Counted from the stretch's first letter, positions 26,376 to 37,018 are shown. The stretch is 64,000 nt of DNA from Exiguobacterium sp. RIT594 (GCF_003339585.1 NZ_QPKF01000003.1:156856-220855); one strand, 5' to 3'. The notes: generated by a model not told the origin, from the sequence alone. Program-made: numbers and translations.

Positions 26376-27521
26376 TTACCCCTTTCCGTTTGTAAATCGG
26401 TGCACTTCTCCGCGGTGAACGGTTTGTTCGACTTTCAAGTCTGCCGTTAATACGACAAAGTCCGCATCCTTGCCCTGCTCGAGTCGTCCTTTATGTGTTA
26501 AGCCAAATTCTTCTGCCTGGTTGATCGAAGTCATCTGTACTGCTTGTTCGAGTGAACAGCCGGTAAAGGTGATGATATTGCGTAACGCCTGATCCATCGT
26601 CAGGACACTGCCTGCTAAGTTCCCGCTTTCAAGACGCGCGGCTCCGTCCTTGACGTGCACGGTCTGTCCGCCGAGTTCATATTCTCCGTCCGACAATCCC
26701 TTCGCTCGCATCGCATCGGTGATGACTGTCAAACGGTCTGGTCCTTTCATCCGGTAAGCGAATTCGACCATCTCTTTCGAACTATGAATCCCGTCTGGAA
26801 TGATTTCCGCGTATACCGATCGTTCGAGGAGACAATATCCGACTGTCCCCGGTTCCCGGTGATGCAAGGCGCGCATTTGATTATAGAGATGCGTCCCGTG
26901 GCTGACATTACCTAAATGATTTTGATCGAATGTCGCATCGGTATGTCCGGCAGACGGAATCGCACCCGTCTCTCGGACCACCGCTTCAAAGTCACGGGCA
27001 CCCGACCGCTCCGGAGCGTATGTGACCAGTTTGATCTGATTTCCGGATGCCTGTTGCCATTTTAAAAATTGATCCGCATCCGGTTCGACGATGTATTCCA
27101 ACGGTTGGGCTCCGGCATAGTCCGGATTAATGAACGGTCCTTCTAAATGAATCCCTTCAATCATGGTCTGCCGGGAATTGATGACGTCCCGTGTGACTTC
27201 TAGTGCCCGCGTAATCTGGTCCCAGTCTTGGGTAATCGTCGTCGCAAAAAAAGACGTGACACCTTCCGCAAGCATCGCTTTACTCAACCGGTGCATCGCT
27301 TCCGCATTCGCATCCATCGTGTCGACATCATATCCACCGTGGATATGAACATCAATCATCCCTGGAATCAGTCGTTTTCCTTTAAGATCGATGACGACTT
27401 CGTCGCGTGGTGTATAATCTGACATCTTCCCGATTTCTTGGATAGTCTCTTCAAAACGGATGAATCCGTCTTGAATGACAGTATGTCCCGTATAAATTTC
27501 TGCATGAATCATGCTTGGCAT
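26376..27521 (-). CDS. nagA: N-acetylglucosamine-6-phosphate deacetylase
   Basis: A 381-residue amidohydrolase that removes acetate from GlcNAc-6-phosphate. It carries the metal-site HIHGGYDVDTMDA, the EGPF substrate motif, SAGHTDATFDQ, HLYNQM and the catalytic Asp in VITDAM. AGGAAG lies eight to nine bases before the ATG at 27521. First gene of nagAB, with a promoter whose -35 box lies inside a NagR-like operator. Confidence 0.94.
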   Translation of the reverse strand: MPSMIHAEIYTGHTVIQDGFIRFEETIQEIGKMSDYTPRDEVVIDLKGKRLIPGMIDVHIHGGYDVDTMDANAEAMHRLSKAMLAEGVTSFFATTITQDWDQITRALEVTRDVINSRQTMIEGIHLEGPFINPDYAGAQPLEYIVEPDADQFLKWQQASGNQIKLVTYAPERSGARDFEAVVRETGAIPSAGHTDATFDQNHLGNVSHGTHLYNQMRALHHREPGTVGYCLLERSVYAEIIPDGIHSSKEMVEFAYRMKGPDRLTVITDAMRAKGLSDGEYELGGQTVHVKDGAARLESGNLAGSVLTMDQALRNIITFTGCSLEQAVQMTSINQAEEFGLTHKGRLEQGKDADFVVLTADLKVEQTVHRGEVHRFTNGKG

Positions 27522-27574
27522 CTTGTTTCTTCCTTTCTCTTTTTGATTCCGACAAGTGTTGGTTCTTCACCATT

Positions 27575-27603
27575 AGTATACCGTTGTTGATTCTAGTTGT
27601 ATA
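27575..27603 (-). promoter_or_regulatory. Predicted sigma-A promoter of nagAB
   Basis: TATACA (27603-27598) and TATACT (27580-27575) on the minus strand are exactly 17 bases apart, giving a leader of about 50 bases before nagA. Confidence 0.55.
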
Positions 27604-27615
27604 GACCTTTATACA
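27597..27615. promoter_or_regulatory. nagR: Predicted NagR operator (dre-like)
   Basis: TTGTATAGACCTTTATACA is a loose palindrome with the TATAGAC core seen in HutC/NagR-family operators. It covers the -35 box of nagAB, so binding would exclude RNA polymerase. The regulator gene is 3.4 kb away. Confidence 0.5.
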
Positions 27616-27631
27616 TTTAATCAAATATGAA

Positions 27632-27668
27632 AAAGAAGATTCCGGAGTCTGTTCCAGAATCTTCTTTA
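27632..27668 (-). terminator. Terminator of mprF
   Basis: AAAGAAGATTCTGGAA pairs with TTCCGGAATCTTCTT on the minus strand (one mismatch), followed by TTTTT. It begins just after the mprF stop. Confidence 0.8.
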
Positions 27669-27669
27669 C

Positions 27670-30228
27670 TTACGGCAATAAAATCCGGTCTTTTTTCTTT
27701 GAAATCAGACGTGTCGCTTTTAAAATCGCAATCGTTAATGATTGACGTTTACGGTATGCGAGGTAACGTCCTTCCCACTTCGGATCATATTTTTCCTTAT
27801 AGCGTCTCAACCCGGTAAAGCTGTACATATACCGGATGTTGTTGAATACATCGGCAGCTACACGTTCCTGCCAAAATGAAGTTTCGTCCTCACCAACGGA
27901 CGAGAGTGGAGCCATTCCCATATTAAAGGTGTGGTAGCCTTGCTCAGTTGCATAGTCAAACAAACGGATGAACATGGCATCCATGATTCCGTTCGGACCA
28001 TCCGGACGAAAACGCATCAAATCAATCGAGAGAACACCTTCCTGATAAGCCGGCATGAACGTCATGAAGCCGAGCATCTGCTGATTGGCATCACGCATGA
28101 TGCCGATTGGCGCTTGATTCAAATAAGACTCGTTGAAATATCCTAATGAAAATCCTTTTTCGGATTTCCCTCCCAACCACTCATCCGAGACGTCACGTAA
28201 TTGATCCAATAACGCTTCACTAAACGGAGGCGATACGACTTCAAACGTCATCCCTTCCCGTTCAAAACGATTTTTAATGGAACGTAAGCCGGCCCGTTTT
28301 TTCCCGGAAACGGTAAAGGTCGTCATGTCGACGATCGCCTCTTCACCAAGCTTAAAGAAATTAAAGCCGAAATCATGATACAACGACATGTTCTGTGCCT
28401 GAATCTGATAGATGTTCGGGATATAACCTAAATCCTCGACACGCCGTAAGAAACAGGCAATCAACTGGGAATGTTCTTCCGGATTTCCGCTCGGATCACC
28501 AAGCATCATAATCCGGTTTCCGGTCTGACTGAACTGAATAAATGAACGTCCGGATTCGGAGAAGAAAAAGCGTTTATCGCCGAGAAAAGCCAGGTGACTT
28601 AAATAATTTCCCCCTTCTTCCGTCAAGACATCCTTAACTTTTTGCAGATCTAACTTTTCACCCAAGACCGGCTGATTAAAGGTATTGAACAAACGAATGA
28701 AGACGAGTGTGTAGACAAGTGCAAAAATCGCTGCACTCGCGGCAAACATGAAGATCTCATGGGCAGGATAAACCTTTGTCCCGTCAGCCGAACCGAGTGT
28801 GTAAAAGGCGTATCCGAAAAAGATGAATCCACCGAGGTATAAAAAACCGGCAAAAGCGGCCCGGATCAGTCGAGTCGTCGTGATCAGCGTCCGTTCACGA
28901 TGAAAGGCACTTCGTGACATCGTCACTAAAACCAGTACGATCAACACGACAGACAAGGAAATCAAGTTAAATCCGCGTAGTGCCATCCCGATCAAAGCAA
29001 AAGCCGAAACACCATAAATCATATACAGTGAACGCTTCGTCCGTCGGTACAGAGACGGGGCAAGCAGGACATACAACAAGCCGGCCATCAAAAAGAAACT
29101 GTTCGCAAGCAACAACAACTCATGCGGCAGACGGGCTTCCAAATATTCATACTGTGTCGAGTTTGGCGGCAAAATCGCCAGACCCCAAATCGCGATGCCG
29201 GCGAGTAACGTAATCAAGGCCAATGTAAAATGTCGGACTTTACTTAAAAAACGTAACTGAAGCCGCCAGATGACGCCGCCGACTTCAACCGACGGGCCGA
29301 CAATCGGTTTATCCTCAATCATTTTGACGACCGGACCACTGAACTCACGTGCCGAGAAAATGACCCCGATCACGAATGGAATCAAATAATACACAAGACG
29401 ATAAATCAACAATCCGGTAAGGACGATCCCTTCTTCGACGCCGGCACGCTGCATACCGATCAAAAAGACCAAGTCGAACGAACCGAATCCACCCGGTACC
29501 ATCGAAATCAGACCGGCTGTCGCGGCGATGATGAAAACGCCGATGACTTTAGAAAAACTGACATCCGTCCCGAGGGCCGCCAAAATAAAATAGACGACGA
29601 CTCCCGCACTGAACCATTCCGCAAGCGATACAAGCGAATAGAGGGCGATTGACGATGGACGGATACTACTGCTCCCCCGTCGGAAAGTAAACAACAGATA
29701 GACCGGAAAGAAAAAGGCAACACCGATGATGACCGGCCATAACCATTTCTTTAAATCCAACACTTCAAACGCCGGAAAGACATTTAATAAGGATAATGCC
29801 GATAAAATCGATAATCCGCTGATCAGTGTCGGTGCCATCCAACCGATCGCTTTCAATAACCGGGTTCCTTCGACGAATGGTCGATAAAGGGCGGTTCTGA
29901 CGCCCATTCCGGCAAGTCCGCCGAAACCGATGATGCCGTTAAACGAGTTGGCAATCCAGGATGCCCGGAAAATCAATCCGATCGGAACCTTCACTTGAAG
30001 CGAACGCAATAAGAAGAAATCATAAAAGAACATCGTCGCGACCGCTGCAAGCCCCGATACAATCAATAAAATAAACTTCCAGGACGGAATTTGCTGAATC
30101 GCCCGAATCGATTCCTTTAACGAGAGACTTCTTAATTCGTTTTGTCCCTGATAAAAAATGAACGCAATCAAGATAATCGGCAAAATGATTTTCGCCACTG
30201 TCAACACACGTTGTTTATTGAATCTCAT
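27670..30228 (-). CDS. mprF: Phosphatidylglycerol lysyltransferase/flippase MprF
   Basis: An 852-residue membrane protein that adds lysine from Lys-tRNA to phosphatidylglycerol and flips the product, lowering the negative surface charge and protecting against cationic peptides. The first 530 or so residues hold about 13-14 helices (UPF0104/flippase part, with NSFNGIIGFGGLAGMGVR and SMVPGGFGSFDL). The C-terminal DUF2156 synthase domain follows, with GDPSGN, AVRPH-like segments and NMGMAPLSSVG. GGAGGTCGTG precedes the ATG at 30228. The ATG overlaps the stop of a MATE transporter as ATGA. Confidence 0.93.
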   Translation of the reverse strand: MRFNKQRVLTVAKIILPIILIAFIFYQGQNELRSLSLKESIRAIQQIPSWKFILLIVSGLAAVATMFFYDFFLLRSLQVKVPIGLIFRASWIANSFNGIIGFGGLAGMGVRTALYRPFVEGTRLLKAIGWMAPTLISGLSILSALSLLNVFPAFEVLDLKKWLWPVIIGVAFFFPVYLLFTFRRGSSSIRPSSIALYSLVSLAEWFSAGVVVYFILAALGTDVSFSKVIGVFIIAATAGLISMVPGGFGSFDLVFLIGMQRAGVEEGIVLTGLLIYRLVYYLIPFVIGVIFSAREFSGPVVKMIEDKPIVGPSVEVGGVIWRLQLRFLSKVRHFTLALITLLAGIAIWGLAILPPNSTQYEYLEARLPHELLLLANSFFLMAGLLYVLLAPSLYRRTKRSLYMIYGVSAFALIGMALRGFNLISLSVVLIVLVLVTMSRSAFHRERTLITTTRLIRAAFAGFLYLGGFIFFGYAFYTLGSADGTKVYPAHEIFMFAASAAIFALVYTLVFIRLFNTFNQPVLGEKLDLQKVKDVLTEEGGNYLSHLAFLGDKRFFFSESGRSFIQFSQTGNRIMMLGDPSGNPEEHSQLIACFLRRVEDLGYIPNIYQIQAQNMSLYHDFGFNFFKLGEEAIVDMTTFTVSGKKRAGLRSIKNRFEREGMTFEVVSPPFSEALLDQLRDVSDEWLGGKSEKGFSLGYFNESYLNQAPIGIMRDANQQMLGFMTFMPAYQEGVLSIDLMRFRPDGPNGIMDAMFIRLFDYATEQGYHTFNMGMAPLSSVGEDETSFWQERVAADVFNNIRYMYSFTGLRRYKEKYDPKWEGRYLAYRKRQSLTIAILKATRLISKKKDRILLP

Positions 30229-31580
30229 TTCACGACCTCCTTTGATTTTCTGACAAGATGCATCAGACGGAGCAAGAGGAGACTGGCTCCGACGGCAAGT
30301 CCAATGATCAATCCCCACCAATACCCGTCCGGTCCAAGTTCCGTAAACCGCTCAAAATAAAATCCGAGTGGCAGTCCGATGACCCAGTACGCGGTAATCG
30401 TCAAAATAAACGTGACGTTGACATCTTTGAATCCGCGAAGTGCCCCTTGAGTGGGTGCCGCGACTGCATCGGATAATTGAAAGAAAATCGCTAAAATCAT
30501 GAAATGAGCCGCCATTTTGATGACTGCCGGATCGTTGCTGTACAGTGCCGCAATCCGTTCATTTTGAACGTACAGCAATATCCCTGAAAATAGCGAGACG
30601 ACGAGACACAGCAATAAGCCGATCCACACGTACTGAACGGCATCCTTGACTCGCTTGGCTCCCATCTCGAACCCGACCGTAATCGTCAGGGCCGATGCGG
30701 CCGAGAGTGGAATCATATAGACGAACGAAGCAAAGTTGATGGCTGCCTGATAAGCTCCAATGACGACATCGCCGTAGGCGCCAAGCAGCAAAGTCACGGC
30801 TGAAAAGATACTGACTTCCGAAAAGATTGCTAATCCAATCGGTGCACCGAGCAAAACCAATTCTTTGATTCGTGTTACATCCGGTTTATAAAAACGACGG
30901 AGAATCCCGAGCCGTTGAAATAGTTCACCTTTCAAGACGACACCAATAACCGCGATACATAAAATCCAGTATGTGATGGCTGTTGCCACTCCTGCTCCAA
31001 TACCGCCCAGTTCCGGAAAACCAAACTTTCCGAAGATAAACAGATAATTGAAAGCCACATTAATGGGTAAAGAGAATAATAATAACGTCATTGTGATGTT
31101 CGATTTGCCTAACGAATCAATTAAGGTGCGCAGGACAAAGAAGACGAACATCGGAATGATTCCAAAACCTAACATGACGAGATAGATGCGGGCAACATGA
31201 CGTGCCTGATCCGATAATTCCATCTGGTTCAAAATCGGATTCACAAGCACGAGTCCAAGCAGAACCGTCAAAACGATGATGACGACGGAGACATACAATG
31301 CCTGAATCACGATCCGCTTCACTTCCCGCTCTTTTCGTGCCCCCATTGCTTGGGACACAAGCGGTGCCACGGCTAATAAAATACCCGTCAATCCTGTGTA
31401 AACCGGTGCCCACAGACTGGCTCCGACGCCGACGCCCGCTAAATCAGCCGACCCATATCGTCCGGCCATGACCGTATCAAAAAAACTAATTAAGTAAAAC
31501 GCTACCTGTGTGACCAGAATCGGAAAGAAAATCTTCATGAACTGTTGAATCTTTCCCGATAGCGTAGTTGTCTCTAACAT
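30225..31580 (-). CDS. MATE family efflux transporter
   Basis: A 451-residue multidrug/toxin extrusion protein with 12 predicted helices. Family marks include FFDTVMAGRYGSADLAGVGVGASLW near the N-terminus, GLTGILLAVAPLVSQAMGA, and the mirrored PLSAASALTITVGFEMGA in the second half. NorM-like; substrate unknown. The ATG at 31580 is taken because TGGTGG lies just upstream and it fits the family N-terminus; an upstream extension overlaps the divergent CHAD gene. The stop overlaps the mprF start, so the two are co-translated. Confidence 0.9.
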   Translation of the reverse strand: MLETTTLSGKIQQFMKIFFPILVTQVAFYLISFFDTVMAGRYGSADLAGVGVGASLWAPVYTGLTGILLAVAPLVSQAMGARKEREVKRIVIQALYVSVVIIVLTVLLGLVLVNPILNQMELSDQARHVARIYLVMLGFGIIPMFVFFVLRTLIDSLGKSNITMTLLLFSLPINVAFNYLFIFGKFGFPELGGIGAGVATAITYWILCIAVIGVVLKGELFQRLGILRRFYKPDVTRIKELVLLGAPIGLAIFSEVSIFSAVTLLLGAYGDVVIGAYQAAINFASFVYMIPLSAASALTITVGFEMGAKRVKDAVQYVWIGLLLCLVVSLFSGILLYVQNERIAALYSNDPAVIKMAAHFMILAIFFQLSDAVAAPTQGALRGFKDVNVTFILTITAYWVIGLPLGFYFERFTELGPDGYWWGLIIGLAVGASLLLLRLMHLVRKSKEVVK

Positions 31581-31676
31581 TGTTCCACCACATTCCAGGG
31601 CAACCTGCACCCTATTTTTATTAAAACATCCAGTTTCACTCTTTGTTCTACGTAAATTATTTAAGGAGGGATTCAT

Positions 31677-32459
31677 TTGAATCATCGTGATGCGGAAAAT
31701 CTAACTTTTGAATTACTTGAAACCTGGTCGACCTTTAACCATTATGCAAAGGAAGCCCAGACATTTAAAAATCCGGAAGACGTCCATCAGGCGCGGATCC
31801 GTTTACGTAAATTAATCACATTCGCAAAGCTGGTTGATCAGACGGAGGAGCCGATCTATCTCATCTGGAAACGTTTGATGGCTGCCTTCGGTCAAGTCCG
31901 GGATCTTGATGTTCAACTCAGTCAACAAGCTGTCACGTCTCCGATTGAACAGTTGTTCGCAGAACACCTGGCCTTACAACTGCAAGGAAAACGGGCTACG
32001 TTACTCGAAACGATGCACCTGTTGATTTCCGACGAGCTGGACCGCTCCGTCCGTCGATTTTTAGCCGGTCGCTTGACAAAACAATTAAAACGGATTGATG
32101 AAAAAGATCTTCTTCAGACGGCTGAAAAACGATTCGATAAAAAGAAACTTCACTATGAAAAAGTTCAGCATAAGGAAGGAAATAAGCGGATTCAGATGAT
32201 GCATGAGTTACGGCTCGCAACGAAGTTCTACCGCTACACGGTCGAGTATTTACGTCCGTATACCGACTTCCCGAAATCGTCCGTCGACCGGTTAAAACGA
32301 ATTCAAACCCAATTAGGTGACATCAATGATACGTATAACCGTCTCGATCGCTGGCGTCTCTTCAGTGTTCCTGACGATCAGCTTGCGCAGCAACAAAAAG
32401 AAATCACCCGGCTTGAGAAAAAGCTTTCGAAGCTGCTCGATCAACTGTCGTTTGATTAA
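31677..32459 (+). CDS. CHAD domain protein
   Basis: A 260-residue, highly helical, basic protein with a CHAD domain (conserved histidine alpha-helical domain), a fold that binds inorganic polyphosphate. Signature: DVHQARIRLRKLITFAKL near the start, GQVRDLDVQL, then MHELRLATKFYRYTVEYL and LGDINDTYN near the end. The start is TTG at 31677, with AAGGAGGG six bases upstream. No CYTH (triphosphatase) domain is attached. Its TAA shares four bases (TTAA) with the stop of convergent glsA. Confidence 0.87.
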   Translation: MNHRDAENLTFELLETWSTFNHYAKEAQTFKNPEDVHQARIRLRKLITFAKLVDQTEEPIYLIWKRLMAAFGQVRDLDVQLSQQAVTSPIEQLFAEHLALQLQGKRATLLETMHLLISDELDRSVRRFLAGRLTKQLKRIDEKDLLQTAEKRFDKKKLHYEKVQHKEGNKRIQMMHELRLATKFYRYTVEYLRPYTDFPKSSVDRLKRIQTQLGDINDTYNRLDRWRLFSVPDDQLAQQQKEITRLEKKLSKLLDQLSFD

Positions 32460-33388
32460 GGATGGCGCTGCACGAGCAACTCCAGCATCTTTGTTCCGGC
32501 AATCGAATTTCCTTTCAGGTCAAGTGCCGGTCCGAAGATACCGATTCCAAGGTCCGCCATGTCGAAGTCACTTCGACCGCAGGCGACGATGGCACCGGAT
32601 ACTCCACTTTTTCCCGGTAATCCAACCTGGACTGAAAATTCACCGGACGCATCGTACATGCCACACGTCGTCATGATCGCCCGGATAATCCGTGCATTCC
32701 GTCGGGAGATGACTTGATTACCGGATGGGGTTTTTCCGGACTGACTTAAGATTTTCCCCATCATCGCGAGTCCTTTACAATTGGTCAAAATCGCACACTG
32801 TTTCGTATAAACATCGATGATTTCTTCCACGTTTCCTTCGATGACTCCATGATACCGCATGAAGTACAGCAGAGCCCGGTTTAAGTCGGTCGTCTCGAAT
32901 TCGGACTTCGCGACCTCGGCATCGTATTTGACCATATCGAGTTCGATATCGAGCAGATCGGCAATGAATTGGCGTAACCGGTTCAGCTTGTCAGCAGCAT
33001 CTTCCCCCGGTAACATGCTCGTCACCGCGAGTGCTCCGGCGTTGATCATCGGATTCAGGGGTTTCGTCGGAATCGTCTCTTCCAGCTTCGCAATCGAGTT
33101 GAATGCATCTCCGGTCGGTTCCATGCCGACCTTCGAGAACACGTAATCTTCACCAAATGTCTCAAGGACAAAGGCTAACGTGATGATTTTTGACACACTT
33201 TGCAGGGTAAACATCGTTTCGGCGTCTCCCGCTGATACAAAACTGCCGTCTGCATTACAAACAGCGATTCCGAGTTGGGTCGGTTCCGACTTTGCCAGTT
33301 CTGGTATATAACTCGCCACCTGCCCGAGAACGGTATAGGGGCGGCATTCAGCGATTAACTCTTCTAGTTGTTGTTGCGTTACGTTCAT
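32456..33388 (-). CDS. glsA: Glutaminase
   Basis: A 310-residue serine-dependent glutaminase of the beta-lactamase-like fold, hydrolysing glutamine to glutamate and ammonia. The Ser-x-x-Lys pair is Ser64-Lys67 in LQSVSKIIT. Other marks are NPMINAGALAV, FETTDLNRALLYFM and the C-terminal GLPGKSGVSGAIVA. Length as in YbaS/YlaM enzymes. AGAGGGACT precedes the ATG at 33388. Monocistronic; no terminator between it and the convergent CHAD gene. Confidence 0.94.
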   Translation of the reverse strand: MNVTQQQLEELIAECRPYTVLGQVASYIPELAKSEPTQLGIAVCNADGSFVSAGDAETMFTLQSVSKIITLAFVLETFGEDYVFSKVGMEPTGDAFNSIAKLEETIPTKPLNPMINAGALAVTSMLPGEDAADKLNRLRQFIADLLDIELDMVKYDAEVAKSEFETTDLNRALLYFMRYHGVIEGNVEEIIDVYTKQCAILTNCKGLAMMGKILSQSGKTPSGNQVISRRNARIIRAIMTTCGMYDASGEFSVQVGLPGKSGVSGAIVACGRSDFDMADLGIGIFGPALDLKGNSIAGTKMLELLVQRHP

Positions 33389-33478
33389 CGGAGTCCCTCT
33401 TCCTGTCGTTTTCATTAGCTTATCATGCTTTTTCGTCACGAGATATGCCGTTGTTCTTTTTAGTTTTCCTTCTCATTC

Positions 33479-33524
33479 AAAAGGTCGTCTCTCCCCTGAC
33501 TGTCAGAGGATGAGACGACCTTTT
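33479..33524 (-). terminator. Terminator of the clpB operon
   Basis: AAAAGGTCGTCTC and GAGACGACCTTTT pair perfectly, with a further short stem (CCCTGAC/GTCAGAGG) inside the loop. It lies just after the clpB stop. Confidence 0.88.
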
Positions 33525-33534
33525 GAACTATACT

Positions 33535-36108
33535 TTAGCGGATAACGAGTTCTGTACCGTCTGTATCGATTGCCACATGCGAACCATCCTGAATGGATCC
33601 ACTGATCAGAGCCCGTGCCAGTTTCGTTTCAATCGTCCGCTGGATATACCGGTTAATCGGACGGGCACCGTACTGTGGTTCAAACGCTTCATTGAAAATT
33701 AACGTTTTCGCCGCCTCTGTGACATCAATCGTAATTTCACGACCTGACAGACGTTCTGCCATCTTGCTGACGGCCTTGTCGATGATCCGTTCGATTTCCG
33801 CCCGGTGGAGAGGATGGAACAGAATCGTGTCATCAATCCGGTTCAGGAATTCCGGCCGGAAATACTTTTTCAGCTCTTGGCGGACCGCTTCTTCTTCGGC
33901 CGCATCAATATCACCGTCTTTTGCTGCTTCGAGTAAAATATGCGATCCGATGTTCGATGTCATGATGACGATCGTGTTCTTGAAATCGACCACCCGTCCT
34001 TGCGCATCGGTCAAACGGCCGTCGTCCAGTACTTGAAGTAAGATATTGAAGACATCCCCGTGTGCTTTTTCGATTTCGTCAAACAACAGCACCGAATACG
34101 GACTCCGGCGGACGGCTTCTGTTAATTGACCGCCTTCTTCATAACCAACATAACCGGGAGGTGCTCCAACCAGACGGGAAACGTTGTGTTTCTCCATATA
34201 CTCGGACATATCGATCCGGACGATGTGTTCTTCACTGTCAAACATGGCGGCTGCAAGAGCTTTCGCAAGCTCCGTTTTCCCGACCCCTGTCGGTCCAAGG
34301 AACAGGAACGAACCGATTGGACGATTCGGATCTTTGATTCCTGCACGCGCCCGGATGACAGCATCCGAGACCAGCCGGACTGCTTCATCCTGACCAAAAA
34401 CACGTTCATGCAACGTATCTTCTAAATACAGTAACTTTTCGCGTTCCCCTTGTGCGAGACGGCTGACGGGAATTCCCGTCCACTTCGACACGATATCGGA
34501 AATCTCTTCGTCCGTCACGGCTTCCCGGACGAGTTCATGCGCGACGTGTTCCGCTGATTCTTCCGCTACTTTCAACTGATTTTCAAGTGCCGGAATCTGT
34601 CCGTATTTGATTTCCGAGGCTGTATTCAAATCATACCGTCCTTCAGCTTCCTGAAGAGCCAGTTTTGCTTTTTCAAGATTTGCCCGCAACTGCTGGACAT
34701 TTTGGGAACTGTCTTTCTCGCGTTCCCATCGTGTCCGGAGCGCACTTTCGTCTTCCCGGACAGAACTGAGTTCCTGTTGCAGGGTCTCGAGTCGTTTCCG
34801 GGAGGCTTCATCGGTTTCTTTTTTCAGTGCGGCTTCTTCGATTTCAAGTTGCATGACACGGCGGACGAGTGAATCCAGTTCCGCCGGCATCGATTCCATA
34901 TCGGTCCGAATCATCGCACATGCTTCATCGACTAAATCAATCGCTTTATCGGGCATGAAACGGTCCGTGATGTACCGGTCTGACAAGATGGCTGCCGCAA
35001 CCAGGGCATTATCATGAATCCGGACACCATGATGGATTTCAAACCGTTCTTTCAGCCCACGTAAAATCGAAATCGTATCTTCGACATCCGGTTCCGCGAC
35101 CAGCACTTGTTGGAAGCGGCGTTCGAGTGCCGGATCTTTTTCGATGTATTTCCGGTATTCATCTAAAGTCGTCGCACCAATACAATGCAGCTCGCCGCGG
35201 GCAAGCATCGGTTTCAGCATGTTTCCGGCATCCATCGCGCCTTCTGTTTTTCCGGCACCAACAATCGTATGCAATTCATCGATGAATAACAGAATCTGTC
35301 CTTCGGCTTCCTTGACTTCATTTAAGACTGCCTGGAGACGTTCTTCAAATTCGCCACGGTATTTGGCACCCGCGACAAGTGTACTCATATCGAGGCTGAA
35401 CAACTGTTTGTTTTTGAGACTCTCCGGTACATCGCCCCGGACAATCCGTTGGGCCAGTCCTTCGACGATTGCCGTTTTACCGACCCCCGGTTCGCCGATC
35501 AGGACGGGATTATTTTTTGTTTTGCGGCTGAGAATCCGGATGACCCGGCGAATCTCGTCATCCCGTCCGATGACCGGATCCGTTTTACCGGACCGGAAGT
35601 CCGCGACAAGATCCCGTCCATATTTCTTCAGGACATCAAAGGTCGCTTCCGGATTTTTTGTCGTCACCTTCCGATTGCCCCGCATTTCAACAATCGCTTC
35701 CCGCAAGACCTGTTCGGTCACACCCTGGCTCCGCAAATATTGTGTCGCCGGACTCGATTGTTTCACAAGACCTAACAATAAGTGCTCGACAGAAACGTAA
35801 TCGTCCTGCATCAAACGGGCTTCGGTTTCTGCTTCCGTCAACACCTGCAATAAGGAGTTGCTGATTCGCGGCGTCGAGGATTGACCAAGCGCCGGTAACC
35901 GTCCGAGTGCTTCATTGACGCCTATCTCCAACTGGTCGATCCGTTGATCGAGTTTCTCAAAAACAATCCGTGCAATGCCTTCTTCCTGTGAAAGCAAAGC
36001 CAGCAACAAGTGCCACTCTGTAATCTCACTGTGTCGACGCTGTTTGGCAATGGCTTGTGCCGATACGATGGCCTCATGTGCCCGGTCCGTTAATTTTTCG
36101 AAATCCAT
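33535..36108 (-). CDS. clpB: ClpB disaggregase (AAA+ chaperone)
   Basis: An 857-residue hexameric chaperone that pulls proteins out of aggregates together with DnaK/DnaJ. Order: N-terminal double Clp repeat (1 to about 145), first AAA module (Walker [14 protein letters not shown], Walker [10 protein letters not shown]), a coiled-coil middle domain rich in Glu/Lys/Gln (about 410-525), second AAA module ([23 protein letters not shown]) and a C-terminal D2-small domain. Full length. Seven bases after a J-domain co-chaperone gene and under a consensus CtsR site. Confidence 0.96.
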   Translation of the reverse strand: MDFEKLTDRAHEAIVSAQAIAKQRRHSEITEWHLLLALLSQEEGIARIVFEKLDQRIDQLEIGVNEALGRLPALGQSSTPRISNSLLQVLTEAETEARLMQDDYVSVEHLLLGLVKQSSPATQYLRSQGVTEQVLREAIVEMRGNRKVTTKNPEATFDVLKKYGRDLVADFRSGKTDPVIGRDDEIRRVIRILSRKTKNNPVLIGEPGVGKTAIVEGLAQRIVRGDVPESLKNKQLFSLDMSTLVAGAKYRGEFEERLQAVLNEVKEAEGQILLFIDELHTIVGAGKTEGAMDAGNMLKPMLARGELHCIGATTLDEYRKYIEKDPALERRFQQVLVAEPDVEDTISILRGLKERFEIHHGVRIHDNALVAAAILSDRYITDRFMPDKAIDLVDEACAMIRTDMESMPAELDSLVRRVMQLEIEEAALKKETDEASRKRLETLQQELSSVREDESALRTRWEREKDSSQNVQQLRANLEKAKLALQEAEGRYDLNTASEIKYGQIPALENQLKVAEESAEHVAHELVREAVTDEEISDIVSKWTGIPVSRLAQGEREKLLYLEDTLHERVFGQDEAVRLVSDAVIRARAGIKDPNRPIGSFLFLGPTGVGKTELAKALAAAMFDSEEHIVRIDMSEYMEKHNVSRLVGAPPGYVGYEEGGQLTEAVRRSPYSVLLFDEIEKAHGDVFNILLQVLDDGRLTDAQGRVVDFKNTIVIMTSNIGSHILLEAAKDGDIDAAEEEAVRQELKKYFRPEFLNRIDDTILFHPLHRAEIERIIDKAVSKMAERLSGREITIDVTEAAKTLIFNEAFEPQYGARPINRYIQRTIETKLARALISGSIQDGSHVAIDTDGTELVIR

Positions 36109-36115
36109 TTTCCCG

Positions 36116-36982
36116 TCACTCCTTCACAGATAAACGATTTTCCCACTCTTCATAAAACGATGGTTCCATTTCCGGCAGTTTGACTTCCAGTTGAACCAGC
36201 AAGGCACCGCGGTGTCCCTCCCGGTTACTGAGTCCCCGATTCGGGATCCGCAGACGGGCTCCCGGTTTTGTGCCGGGCTTGATTTTTAATTTGACACGTT
36301 TTCCTTCCAACGTATCTGCCACGACTTCTCCCCCGAGAACAAATACCGTCGGATAGACACGGACAGTCGAGATGACGTCGGTTTCCTGCCGGCGGAATTG
36401 CTCATCATCCTTCAGATGAATCGTCACGTACACATCTCCCGCAATTCCTTTACGGTTGCGTTTCGAACTTTTCCCGCGTAATCGTACTTTTTTCCCGTCA
36501 TATAAATCTTTCGGCAGACTCATTTGAATGGCTCCTGTCGCCAGTCGGATCGTCACCTTGTCATTCTGACTGAGATGACTTAACGGAACCGTCAATTCGA
36601 GTTCTTCGTCCGTTTCTTCCGGTTCTTGACTAAAAAATGACCCGAACATATCTTCAAATCCAAACGATTGCCCTGCCGATCCGGTCGATCGGGATTGACG
36701 CCCGTTGAATTGGCGGAAAAGATCGTCATAGTCGGCTGACTGTCCATACCCCGCTCCAGCCATCCGTTCATAGTTACTTCCATATTGATCATACTGTGCC
36801 CGTTTTTCTTCATCCCCGAGGACATCAAACGCTTCCTGGATATCTTTGAAACGCTGATCCGCACTCGCTTCCTGATTGACGTCCGGATGGTATTGTTTCG
36901 CAAGCTTCCGGTATGCGCGTTTGATTTCCTGGTTCGATGCTGTCTTCTCGACACCAAGCGTTCGATAATAGTCTTTCGCCAC
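36116..36982 (-). CDS. J-domain co-chaperone, CbpA type
   Basis: A 288-residue DnaJ-like protein without the zinc-finger domain. The J domain (1-70) has HPD at residues 32-34 in [11 protein letters not shown] Gly/Ser/Gln linker (about 75-115) leads to two C-terminal beta domains ([35 protein letters not shown]). That is the CbpA/class B architecture. Two in-frame GTGs compete: I take the one at 36982 because AAGGGAG is seven to eight bases upstream; the other overlaps that site. Its pairing with clpB suggests a disaggregation team. Confidence 0.9.
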   Translation of the reverse strand: MAKDYYRTLGVEKTASNQEIKRAYRKLAKQYHPDVNQEASADQRFKDIQEAFDVLGDEEKRAQYDQYGSNYERMAGAGYGQSADYDDLFRQFNGRQSRSTGSAGQSFGFEDMFGSFFSQEPEETDEELELTVPLSHLSQNDKVTIRLATGAIQMSLPKDLYDGKKVRLRGKSSKRNRKGIAGDVYVTIHLKDDEQFRRQETDVISTVRVYPTVFVLGGEVVADTLEGKRVKLKIKPGTKPGARLRIPNRGLSNREGHRGALLVQLEVKLPEMEPSFYEEWENRLSVKE

Positions 36983-37018
36983 GCTGATCACTCCCTTAAC
37001 TTTTTGTTCTGTATCTTA

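Noticed and set aside
35144..35800. 218-codon open frame on the plus strand inside clpB
   Set aside because: Fully antisense to a motif-complete ClpB, with no ribosome binding site and low-complexity Ser/Arg-rich translation.
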